Shown in pieces: positions 53,858 through 61,650 of a stretch of DNA of 64,000 nt. Origin of the DNA: Roseiflexus sp. RS-1 (GTDB lineage: Bacteria > Chloroflexota > Chloroflexia > Chloroflexales > Roseiflexaceae); assembly GCF_000016665.1 (NCBI RefSeq), contig NC_009523.1, positions 3,657,501-3,721,500 of the forward strand, read 5' to 3'. The position numbers and the translations under genes are program-made. The notes under the pieces are model-generated. The model saw nothing but the letters and a program-made list of their open reading frames with translations, did no database searches and was not told the origin of the DNA. Within the stretch, counting starts at the first letter, position 1. Each line of letters begins with the position of its first letter.

Positions 53858-54520
53858 CTACTCCCGCACCACTGCCAGCGCCATCCCATCATACCCTTTG
53901 ATCCCGACCATCTGAACAATCGTCGCCGTCACGCGCCGGTCGGCGGCAAGCGCCTCATTGAAGCGGCGGACTCCCTGCAAGCCCGCATCGGCGCTGGAGT
54001 CGTCCAGCACTTCGCCGTGACGGATCACATTATCAGTAATGATCAGGCTGCCGGGACGCGCCAGACGCACCGCCCAGTCAAAGTAGGTCGTCAGGTTCGT
54101 CTTATCGGCGTCGATAAAGATCAGATCGAAAGGACCCTTTCTTTCCGCAGCAAGTTGCGGCAGCACATCAAGCGCAATTCCCAGGCGCACCTCGATCCGG
54201 TCGGCAAGACCGGCGTGCGCAATATTCGCCCGTGCGACTTCAGCGTGCTTCGGGTCGGCTTCCAGCGTAATCAGTTTCCCATCGGCAGGGAGCGCGCGTG
54301 CCATCCAGATCGCACTATAGCCCGCCAGCGTCCCGATCTCCAGGATCATCCGCGCGCCGCATGCCAGCGCCAGGACGTGCAGCAGCCGTCCCTGGACAGG
54401 CGACACATTGATCTGCGGCATGCCAGCCGCGCGTGTCGCCTGAAGCACCATTTCCAGCGCCGGGTCTGAAGGAAAGAGACCGGTAATGTACTCATCGACG
54501 GCAATCCACTGCTCGTGCAT
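53858..54520 (-). CDS. Class I SAM-dependent O-methyltransferase (family 3, CCoAOMT-like)
   Basis: 220 residues from the ATG at 54518-54520 (GAGGAG upstream; longer frame rejected). SAM motif ILEIGTLAGYSAIWMA, the acidic end of beta2 ITLEADP, IFIDADKTNL (metal/substrate region) and IITDNVIRHGEV (the metal-ligand DN) define the caffeoyl-CoA/catechol OMT family. Substrate unknown. Co-directional with, and 2 bases before, the amine dehydrogenase-like gene. Confidence 0.88.
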   Translation of the reverse strand: MHEQWIAVDEYITGLFPSDPALEMVLQATRAAGMPQINVSPVQGRLLHVLALACGARMILEIGTLAGYSAIWMARALPADGKLITLEADPKHAEVARANIAHAGLADRIEVRLGIALDVLPQLAAERKGPFDLIFIDADKTNLTTYFDWAVRLARPGSLIITDNVIRHGEVLDDSSADAGLQGVRRFNEALAADRRVTATIVQMVGIKGYDGMALAVVRE

Positions 54521-54692
54521 GATGCAAGCTCCTCTGTGTTCAAGACGGACGACACGGCGGCGATCCTGACAGAAAAACAGGGCGCGTCTCGTTCTGGCAG
54601 TCACCCGCCGGATCAGGAAAACCTGCGGTGAATAAGCGCACCCATTGTACACCGGAAAACGCACATCGGGCGCCTGGTATCATTACCCCGCG

Positions 54693-54735
54693 AATAAAAT
54701 GCACCTCCGATCCGCATGTAGATCGGAGGTGCATT
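54693..54735 (-). terminator. Rho-independent terminator of the rhodopsin gene
   Basis: A 15-bp perfect stem (54698-54712 with 54721-54735), 8-base loop, then TTTTATTC on the minus strand (54700-54693). The strongest terminator in the window. Confidence 0.88.
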
Positions 54736-54752
54736 CAGGGGTGAACGTGGAC

Positions 54753-55532
54753 TTACGCAATGGCTGGGATCGTCCCTTCAGAGGACTCCCCTCGCTCTTG
54801 TTGGGTCTTGATTCGTGCGATCGCGTAGATCAACAGACCATAGGCCGGCTTCGCCACAATATCAGCGATCGAGTATCCGACCTGACGCGCAACCAGCGCA
54901 GTCGCCGGGTCAATACTCAGGAGCGGCAGCAGGTATGCGATCGGATACACTCCCCAGCTTGCGAGCAGGAGCAGGCGCAGATTCCGCAGCAGAACCCGTA
55001 CTTCTGCTGATTCACGCTCCATCACTGCACCCAGATCGCGCCAGAGCACATACAGAATGTAGAGGAATGGGATACTGCTCAGCGTGCCCCACACAAGCCG
55101 CGTGGTAACGTCTGACGAAATCTCGCCAGGGTAGCCCAACACGATCATCAACACTGCTGCAATCACCAACCGCGCGATCATCCCACTGCGCTGCTGTCCC
55201 GTGATATGCAGAACCGCGACGAGCTCGACGAGCAAGAGCGGGACGGTCAGGAGCCAATCGGCATAACGGTATGCTTCATTGAACGGCTCGCCAGTAGGCG
55301 TGTAGATCGCGCCGCTGACGGTGAAGGCTGTGCTCCAGCTGGTAAACATCCGTACATAATGATACGCAGCAATCCCGACGATGATTGCTGCGAGCACCAT
55401 CGCGCGCTGATAGGTGGATGCTACGGTGTTGCGCGCGAGCAAGAAAAATACGAACGCCGCGCCCATCGCCGCGATGGTGAACGATAGCGCGTTGTAAACC
55501 AGGTCATACTGAGATAGCGTAAGGTTTGGCAT
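54753..55532 (-). CDS. Xanthorhodopsin-type proton-pumping rhodopsin
   Basis: 259 residues, seven helices; ATG with AGGAG 9 bases upstream. Retinal Lys228 lies in ADIVAKPAYG (with Asp224). Helix C is RYADWLLTVPLLLVEL: Arg89, acceptor Asp92, Thr96, donor Glu103, i.e. the DTE motif of outward proton pumps. Leu100 at the proteorhodopsin-105 position predicts green absorption. His58 (helix B, AYHYVRM) is the partner of the acceptor. Gly149 (LVWGTLSSIPF) is where carotenoid-antenna rhodopsins have Gly instead of Trp, suggesting a carotenoid antenna could bind. No bcd/blh or carotenoid gene is nearby, so retinal must come from elsewhere. Confidence 0.93.
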   Translation of the reverse strand: MPNLTLSQYDLVYNALSFTIAAMGAAFVFFLLARNTVASTYQRAMVLAAIIVGIAAYHYVRMFTSWSTAFTVSGAIYTPTGEPFNEAYRYADWLLTVPLLLVELVAVLHITGQQRSGMIARLVIAAVLMIVLGYPGEISSDVTTRLVWGTLSSIPFLYILYVLWRDLGAVMERESAEVRVLLRNLRLLLLASWGVYPIAYLLPLLSIDPATALVARQVGYSIADIVAKPAYGLLIYAIARIKTQQERGESSEGTIPAIA

Positions 55533-55623
55533 GACCAGGAACTCCTATCTGATACGAATATAGTGATCTTTGTCGAACGACACGTGGTCAAACGAGGTTC
55601 TTGCTCATAGCGCCGATATTGAT

Positions 55624-55664
55624 CCTATCTAGGTTGAGTGATGCTGCGAGATAGGGCAATCACT
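55624..55664 (-). promoter_or_regulatory. Possible H-type pseudoknot in the rhodopsin leader
   Basis: Two interleaved stems: CCTATCT (55624-55630) with AGATAGG (55649-55655), and AGTGAT (55637-55642) with ATCACT (55659-55664). In RNA this is an H-type pseudoknot, or two mutually exclusive hairpins, about 92-132 nt before the start codon, inside the ~230-nt leader. Could be a regulatory RNA; could be chance. Confidence 0.4.
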
Positions 55665-55769
55665 ACAACATACGGCAAACTGGCTTGTGGTCTGGTATCA
55701 CTACCGCCTGAGCGCTCTGCGAACCGGGCCGCTCTGTGGTAAGCCACCAGATTGTTCCCCACATCACAA

Positions 55770-55798
55770 AGTATACGCGCTTTTCAGCATTTTGTCAA
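55770..55798 (-). promoter_or_regulatory. Consensus sigma-70 promoter of the rhodopsin gene
   Basis: Perfect TTGACA (55793-55798), 17-base spacer and TATACT (55770-55775) on the minus strand. Start of transcription is expected near 55762, giving a 5' leader of about 230 nt before the rhodopsin ATG. Confidence 0.82.
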
Positions 55799-55960
55799 TG
55801 AAACGTTCAGGTTTTATCACGATTTTGCACAAAGACTGGCGAACATCTTCTCCAGTGAAACATTAACCAATGACGAGACAGTTGCCTGGGGGCGCTGCCC
55901 GCACCGCCCACTGCCACGCTAACTCCTCTCTCCCGTTTCAGGCATCAGGACGCCCAGACA

Positions 55961-55989
55961 CCCCCTTCTCCCCGTGTGGGAAAAGGGGG
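55961..55989. repeat. Hairpin CCCCCTTCTCCC, inverted copy 2
   Basis: Stem 55961-55972 with 55978-55989 (one mismatch). With the adjoining GGGGGGATGAGG it is the reverse complement of the element at 13600-13637. Rest of 55799-56070 holds no gene. Confidence 0.7.
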
Positions 55990-56070
55990 TTGGGGGGATG
56001 AGGGGGCAAACGCGCACACGCGGGCGCGACACCCGCGCACCTGATCCACGCACAGGGGGCGCGGCTATTG

Positions 56071-57366
56071 TCAGAGCGCACCAGGCGCAGGGATCGCATT
56101 CGCGCGCGCGATAATGGCGTAGAGCGCCGCCGACGGGCGCATCCGCCGTTCGCCAGTTCGCTCATCGAGCGCATACAACCCGAAGCGCAGCCCCCATCCC
56201 TCCGCCCACTCGAAGTTGTCCACCAGCGACCAGATGAACACTCCGCGGACATCGATCCCTTCCTGGATCGCTCGATAGACCGACTCGAGATGGTTGAGCA
56301 AAAACCGCGGACGCTGATTGTCGTCCTCGTCCGGCAGACCGGTCTCGGTCACGTAGATGGGGAGCTTCAGCCAGCGATAGGCTCGTTTGAGCGCACGGTA
56401 CAGACCATTGGGATAGATCTCGCCGAATGTGCCAAGCATACCGGCATCGCTCTGTTCCACATATGGAGGTGTGAAGCGACGAATGAACAGATGGTACGGC
56501 CGTCGCAGATCGAAGGCGATGTGATCACGACTGTAGTAGTTCAATCCAAAAAAGTCGGACGTCTCGCGCAGACGGCGCAGCACCAGTCCGTTGACCAGAT
56601 AGTCGTACATGACCGTCGTGAGCACATCGTGACCAGCAGGCGATGCCGGATCGAGAATCCGTTTATGGTGCACGATACCGACACGATGCGCCGGATGCTG
56701 CCTGTGAACCGTCTGCGCTGCAAGTTCATGCCCACGCATCAGATTGCCGAAGACCCGCAGCGCCTGCAAGATGTTACGTCGTCCGGGGGGCCACACGCCC
56801 TGCAGATAACTCAACGCAGCGTAGACCGTCGGCTCATTGACGGTGCACCAGAGATTGCAGAGATCGCCCAGTTCTTCGACTGCGTATGCGACGAATTGCG
56901 CAAATCGCTTTGGAGTCGCCGGGTTCAACCAGGCGCCCTTTGCCTCGACCCAGAGCGGATTGGTGAAGTGGTGCAGCGTAATCATCGGCGTCATTCCGCG
57001 CCTGACGATTCCACCAATGATCTCGCGGTAGCGACGAATTGCCTCACGATCGAAACGCCCCTCTTCCGGTTCGATACGGCTCCATTCGATCGACATACGA
57101 TGGGCATTCGTACCAAGCGCTGCCGCACGATCCAGGTCGCCCTCGGCATCGCGCCACCAGTCGCAGGCATCACCGGAAACATCGCCATGCCAGCAGCGCC
57201 CCTGCTGCTCCCAGACCCACCACTGATTGTTGGTATTCTGCCCTTCGACCTGATGTGCGCTGGTTGCGGTTCCCCACAGGAAGCCTGGCGGAAAACGAAG
57301 CGGTTCAGGAAGCCGCGTATGAGGACGGGAATGAACGAAAAGACCGATATCGTACTGAGATGTCAT
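56071..57366 (-). CDS. GH1 beta-glucosidase
   Basis: 431 residues from the ATG at 57364-57366; the upstream in-frame ATG is inside the promoter. GH1 features: PGFLWGTATSAHQVEG, SIEWSRIEPEEG, TVNEPTVYA (acid/base Glu), and IYVTETGLPDEDD (nucleophile Glu; TETG in place of the usual TENG), ending with GVFIWSLVDNFEWAEGW and RFGLYALD. Hydrolyses beta-glucosides or related sugars; cytosolic (no signal peptide). Confidence 0.9.
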   Translation of the reverse strand: MTSQYDIGLFVHSRPHTRLPEPLRFPPGFLWGTATSAHQVEGQNTNNQWWVWEQQGRCWHGDVSGDACDWWRDAEGDLDRAAALGTNAHRMSIEWSRIEPEEGRFDREAIRRYREIIGGIVRRGMTPMITLHHFTNPLWVEAKGAWLNPATPKRFAQFVAYAVEELGDLCNLWCTVNEPTVYAALSYLQGVWPPGRRNILQALRVFGNLMRGHELAAQTVHRQHPAHRVGIVHHKRILDPASPAGHDVLTTVMYDYLVNGLVLRRLRETSDFFGLNYYSRDHIAFDLRRPYHLFIRRFTPPYVEQSDAGMLGTFGEIYPNGLYRALKRAYRWLKLPIYVTETGLPDEDDNQRPRFLLNHLESVYRAIQEGIDVRGVFIWSLVDNFEWAEGWGLRFGLYALDERTGERRMRPSAALYAIIARANAIPAPGAL

Positions 57367-57399
57367 ACCTTGTAGAATTGTTCGCTCCTTATTATTTTC

Positions 57400-57412
57400 G
57401 GTATAGTATACC
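57400..57412 (-). promoter_or_regulatory. Palindromic -10 region of the GH1 gene
   Basis: GGTATA C TATACC, a perfect palindrome containing TATACT on the minus strand, 40-46 bases upstream of the start. A repressor could bind over the -10. Confidence 0.4.
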
Positions 57413-57743
57413 ATTGCTGTGGTAACGCGCGGGCACAGAAATACAGCGGGCGCTGCTCACTGCGCCGTCGCGCTTATCCGTCATCGCCTCCCGCCCGTAC
57501 AGGTGCAGCAGCGTGGGGAGGCGTGCGGGAAAAGGCGGGAGAGCGCCGCCCCTGAGTACGGGTGCAGCCAGCGCCAGACCTGACGCGCGACGGCGTTGAG
57601 CGCCAGGAATCGCTTTGCGCCTGTACCGGCGCAGCAGTGCTATGCCCCGATTCCGAAGGCAAAGGTCTTGTTGCAGCGCCAGGGGCGCGCCTGGATCGCG
57701 CTGCGTCTCTCCTCTGGCGGCAGAGGTATGCATAATCCAGGGA

Positions 57744-57773
57744 ACTAGTATGCTAGCATACTAGTATACTAGT
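57744..57773. other. Overlapping long palindromes ACTAGTATGCTAGCATACTAGT
   Basis: A perfect 22-bp palindrome (57744-57765) overlaps a 14-bp one (57760-57773), all CTAG-rich. CTAG is usually avoided in bacterial genomes, so this is a distinctive site. It lies in the 1.0-kb gap 57415-58459, which has no supported gene. Confidence 0.6.
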
Positions 57774-57960
57774 GCCACGTCTCTACACCTGCGCCTGGTG
57801 CATGCGGTCTAATGCTTCCCGCGCATGCACGCTCCTGCGACCAGTCCGCCTATCAATACTGGCGGCACGCATGGCGCACTACGAAACTCCCGCCTATCCA
57901 CGTGCATGCGGTTTGAATGCCGGATGTTCAGGCACAGACATGCTGGCAGACGCGAGCAAA

Positions 57961-58190
57961 TGGTCTTTGAAGAAATAATCCGCCACAGCCCGCGCAGGCG
58001 GGCTTCGCATTCCATAGCCGAGGGCTGATGGTCGTTGAGGAAATAATCCGTCATAGCCCGCGCAGGCGGGCTTCGCATTCCATAGCCGAGGGCTGATGGT
58101 CGTTGAGGAAATAATCCGCCATAGCCCGCGCAGGCGGGCTTCGCCCTGGCTAGCCGAGGGCTTCAGCCCCACGGCTAGCGCAGTAGAGCG
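57961..58190 (+). repeat. Three tandem 68-bp repeats
   Basis: Units start at 57961, 58029 and 58097, each TGGTC.TTGA.GAAATAATCC then the GCCCGCGCAGGCGGGC hairpin and ATAGCCGAGGGCT. The third diverges at its end. Single copies of the same unit occur at 29606-29690 and, reversed, at 20585-20740. Confidence 0.85.
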
Positions 58191-58199
58191 GATGTATAG

Positions 58200-58375
58200 C
58201 GGTTCTCAGATACGTTGACCCCTGTCCGGGTCTGCCGCGTCGTGCGAGGCGCCCGTTTCCGGCAGAGCGTAGACCGAAATTCATTTCGGTCACCGCGTGG
58301 AGAGTGCGATTCCGGGAGTGTTCAACATTGTCCACCAGGTTCAACCTCTGTGTGCTATAAATTCTCAATCTCCGC
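58200..58375 (+). repeat. Second copy of the 1762-2005 dispersed element
   Basis: Contains TTCTCAGATACGTTGACC (58204-58221), CGTGCGAGGC, one GACCGAAATTCATTTCGGTC hairpin (near 58272), CAACATTGTCCACCAGGTTCA (58323-58343) and a TATAAATTCTCAATCTCC end, in the same order as 1820-2005. Confidence 0.75.
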
Positions 58376-58459
58376 ATGCTCAATGCCCCCTGACCGCTGC
58401 CATAGCAATACCGATGTGCAAGCATCCGCCGGGAGGCGTGGGCATCTGTCTGACGCGCG

Positions 58460-60268
58460 CTAGCTGCTGCCGAAGCAGTGCGGATTGGCGCGCATGAGGT
58501 CATCGACGCTGCGGAAACCCTGCAACACAAGCGGCGTGCCGAGGCTGCCAAGCGCCACAATCGGTCCGGTCACCATAAATGTATAACGCCCGGTGCGTTT
58601 CGGATCGGGGAGGGAACAGTAGCGCGCAAACCCCTCTTTGCCCAGTTCAGTCTCGACATACTCGCGATCGGCACCAAGTTTGAACCCCTGCCCAAAAATC
58701 TTCACCTGCAACTGCCGCAGGATCGTCTTGTCGAAATCGTGCAGCGTCTGTGTAATGAACATCCAGCCGACACCATACTTGCCGGTCATTCGGATGCTTT
58801 GCGCCAGCAGAGAACGGGTGCGCGCGCCGTCACCGGTGTCGTCGGCATGTTCACCGGCAAACAGGTGCGCTTCGTCGAGCAACACGAGCGCATTTGAGGT
58901 GCGTCCATCCTGGAAGGAACGGTGGATCACCTGGCGCAGGCGGGTCAGGATTTCGTTGAGCAGGAAGTACGGCGTATCGGCGACATTCTCCTGGGCGAAC
59001 GACAGGATCACGATGGCGCGATCGGTCAGCACCTGCTGGATCACCTGTGACAGCGGTTGACGTTTCCCTGGCTCGACGCGGAAACGCTGCAACGCATCGT
59101 CCCACAACCGGCGCAGGCGCGTCTCATCAAGACTGTAGCGCGCCAGCACATCGGCGGCGCGCTGTCCCTCTCCCGGCATCGTGCCGGGACGGGTGGCATA
59201 GATCACATCCGCAAAGCGTGCCAGGTCCTTCACCAGCAACGGCAGATCCGCCGCCGTCAGATCACGGATCGGACGACGACGCCCACCCGCGTCGGTCAGG
59301 TCGGTCAACAAGCCAGACAGTCGTTCGGCAGCTTCGCGCTCCTTATTTGCGCCCTTGAATCCCAGACTGTCGAAGAACCCGGCGCGGCGCAACAGTTCGG
59401 TGAACGCCTCCGCGCCTTCCATCGCCACGTCATCGGTCGTCAATGTAATCACGTCGCGGCGGTGGCGTAGACCGGCGAGCAGACGGCGGATGCTGAAATC
59501 GACGCGGTGATCGCCGGCGGCGAAACGGTCGCGCCCGAACTCGCCTTGCGGATCGATCACCAGAATGCCCATGTGCGGGTTGGCAGCAAACCCGGCAAGC
59601 AACTGCGCCGCCAGGATCGATTTGCCGCTGCGCGTCTGCCCGAAGATGCCAATCATCACCGCTTCGCCAAACCCGCCCTGCTCGGTTGGACCGAAGTGGC
59701 GCAGCGTCAGCGGCACCGGCAACCCATCTCCCGGTGATTGCCCGGCATAGAAGATCCCCGGCTCGGTATGCACCAGATCCTGCAGGGTGGCGGCATCCGC
59801 CGGATAGACCGGCGTCCCTGATGGCGGCGGGGTGGAAAGGGTCGTGCGTCGCACCACCCGCCCCTGATCATCGAGCAGAAAAACGCCGAGCGCCGAGAGT
59901 TGCGCCGCCGTCAGGTCACTCTCGCCAGAGAGAGCGGGGAGGGCGCCCTGATGCTTGATCACGGCGCGGATAACCGGATCTTCGTGCCAGCGGTTGCGGG
60001 TGATGATTCCGCCCAACTGACAGAGCGCCCGTTTGCGGTACATCTTGCCATTGAAGCGCTCGGTCACTTCGAACACCACCCAGGCGTGATCGAGCGCCCG
60101 GTCGCGCGCGGTTTCGAGAATATCAACCGTAAAGTGGGTTGTGGAGTTCGGACTGCCGATCACTGCGATCGGCGCCGCTACCAGAGGCGCCGCAGTCGAA
60201 CGCAGACTCGACGCTTCCTGACGTTCACGCAACGGACGCATGCTACTCCGAACAGAAATGCTAAACAC
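58460..60268 (-). CDS. HerA-like (DUF87) DNA-translocase ATPase
   Basis: 602 residues (ATG at 60268; 60241 possible). N-terminal beta-barrel-like region, then Walker A GIFGQTRSGKSILAAQ (~residues 228-243), LVIDPQGEFGRD, and Walker B ALVLLDEAHLFAGE, then IRMTGKYGVGWMFITQTLHD (sensor-like). HerA ATPases form hexamers that move DNA and usually work with NurA nuclease in end resection, or in anti-phage systems. No NurA is next to it. An isolated HerA is therefore unusual. Confidence 0.85.
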   Translation of the reverse strand: MFSISVRSSMRPLRERQEASSLRSTAAPLVAAPIAVIGSPNSTTHFTVDILETARDRALDHAWVVFEVTERFNGKMYRKRALCQLGGIITRNRWHEDPVIRAVIKHQGALPALSGESDLTAAQLSALGVFLLDDQGRVVRRTTLSTPPPSGTPVYPADAATLQDLVHTEPGIFYAGQSPGDGLPVPLTLRHFGPTEQGGFGEAVMIGIFGQTRSGKSILAAQLLAGFAANPHMGILVIDPQGEFGRDRFAAGDHRVDFSIRRLLAGLRHRRDVITLTTDDVAMEGAEAFTELLRRAGFFDSLGFKGANKEREAAERLSGLLTDLTDAGGRRRPIRDLTAADLPLLVKDLARFADVIYATRPGTMPGEGQRAADVLARYSLDETRLRRLWDDALQRFRVEPGKRQPLSQVIQQVLTDRAIVILSFAQENVADTPYFLLNEILTRLRQVIHRSFQDGRTSNALVLLDEAHLFAGEHADDTGDGARTRSLLAQSIRMTGKYGVGWMFITQTLHDFDKTILRQLQVKIFGQGFKLGADREYVETELGKEGFARYCSLPDPKRTGRYTFMVTGPIVALGSLGTPLVLQGFRSVDDLMRANPHCFGSS

Positions 60269-60355
60269 CTGTTCGCAGTATAGCAGCCCTTGATGAGGAA
60301 ATCAAGAGGGAAACGGCAAAAGTTTACAAAATCACTACAAATCCAGCAGAGAGCA

Positions 60356-60379
60356 GGCGTCCCCGCTGTCGGAGACGCC
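60356..60379 (-). terminator. Hairpin downstream of the thiolase gene
   Basis: A 10-bp stem with one G-U pair (60356-60365 with 60370-60379) and 4-base loop, just after the thiolase stop on the minus strand. No strong T run, so weak evidence. Confidence 0.4.
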
Positions 60380-60389
60380 CGCCGGCACA

Positions 60390-61565
60390 TCACAGCATCT
60401 CGACGATGCCGGCAGCTCCCATGCCGCCGCCGATGCACATGGTGATCAGACCGTAGCGCCCGCCGCGACGCCGCAGTTCGTGCAGGATCTGCACTGTCAA
60501 CTTGGCGCCAGTGCATCCCAGTGGATGCCCGAGCGCAATAGCGCCGCCGTTGACGTTGACTTTCTCTTCGTCAAGTTCGAGCGCGCGAATCACCGCCAGC
60601 GCCTGTGCCGCAAACGCTTCGTTCAGTTCGATCAGGTCGATCTGGTCGATGGTCAAGCCGGCTTGCTTAAGTGCCTTCGGGATGGCGGCAACCGGACCGA
60701 TCCCCATTATTTCCGGCGGCACACCCGCAACCGCGAACGATACGAAGCGCGCCAGCGGCTTCACCCCGAGTGCATCAGCCTTCTCGCGGCTCATAACCAC
60801 CACTGCCGCTGCCCCATCGCTGGTCTGCGAGGAGTTGCCAGCAGTGACCGTGCCGTTGATCGCAAAGACCGGTTTGAGTTTCGCCAGCGCTTCAGCCGAG
60901 GTGTCGCGCCGCGGACCTTCATCGGTGTCGAAGATCATCGTTGAACGCTGTACCCTGCCGTTTTCGAACCAGACGTGCTCCACTTCGATCGGCACAATCT
61001 CGTCCTTGAACAGACCGGCGTCGATGGCGGCAATCGCGCGCTGGTGTGAGCGTAGCGCAAAGGCATCCTGATCCTCACGACTGACCTCGTACCGCCTGGC
61101 GACATTCTCAGCGGTCAAACCCATGCCGAGGTATACATCGGGACTCATCTCCGCCATTGCCGGGTTGGGCGCGAAGTGATGCCCTCCCATGGGTACGGCG
61201 CTCATGCTCTCGGCGCCCCCGGCGACGACCACATCACCCATGCCGCTCATCACCTGTTGCGCTGCAAGGGCGATGGTCTGCAAACCCGACGCGCAGAACC
61301 GGTTGACCGTCTGACCTGGCACATCCGTGGGCAGACCCGCGCGCAGGAGCGCGACACGCGCCATATTCAAGCCCTGTTCCGCCTCGGGCATGGCGCATCC
61401 CAGAATAACATCATCGATCTCTTTCGGGTCGAGACCGGGAACGCGCTCGACTGCCGACCGGATCACGGTTGCCGCCAGATCGGTCGGATGAACACTGCGC
61501 AGTGCACCGCGCGGCGCTTTGCCGACGGCTGTGCGAACTGCGCTGACAATCACTGCTTCTCGCAT
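60390..61565 (-). CDS. fadA: Acetyl-CoA acyltransferase (3-ketoacyl-CoA thiolase)
   Basis: 391 residues from the ATG at 61563-61565, with GGAGG upstream. All thiolase residues are visible: nucleophile Cys in [10 protein letters not shown] (~residue 91), [10 protein letters not shown] (His), and CIGGGMGAA (second Cys). It cleaves 3-ketoacyl-CoA in the last step of beta-oxidation. Paired with the FadN-like gene upstream (85-base gap), as in Bacillus fadNA. Confidence 0.92.
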   Translation of the reverse strand: MREAVIVSAVRTAVGKAPRGALRSVHPTDLAATVIRSAVERVPGLDPKEIDDVILGCAMPEAEQGLNMARVALLRAGLPTDVPGQTVNRFCASGLQTIALAAQQVMSGMGDVVVAGGAESMSAVPMGGHHFAPNPAMAEMSPDVYLGMGLTAENVARRYEVSREDQDAFALRSHQRAIAAIDAGLFKDEIVPIEVEHVWFENGRVQRSTMIFDTDEGPRRDTSAEALAKLKPVFAINGTVTAGNSSQTSDGAAAVVVMSREKADALGVKPLARFVSFAVAGVPPEIMGIGPVAAIPKALKQAGLTIDQIDLIELNEAFAAQALAVIRALELDEEKVNVNGGAIALGHPLGCTGAKLTVQILHELRRRGGRYGLITMCIGGGMGAAGIVEML

Positions 61566-61650
61566 GCTCTTTGCCTCCACTCTCTCGTGATGGAATGCGA
61601 CATACCGTGTCGCCGGGGCCGCGCCACGCCGGTACGCCGCGTCACTGTGA

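Noticed and set aside
57392-57733. 113-codon minus-strand frame in the GH1 upstream gap
   Set aside because: Arg/Ala-rich without motifs, overlapping the GH1 promoter; no support.
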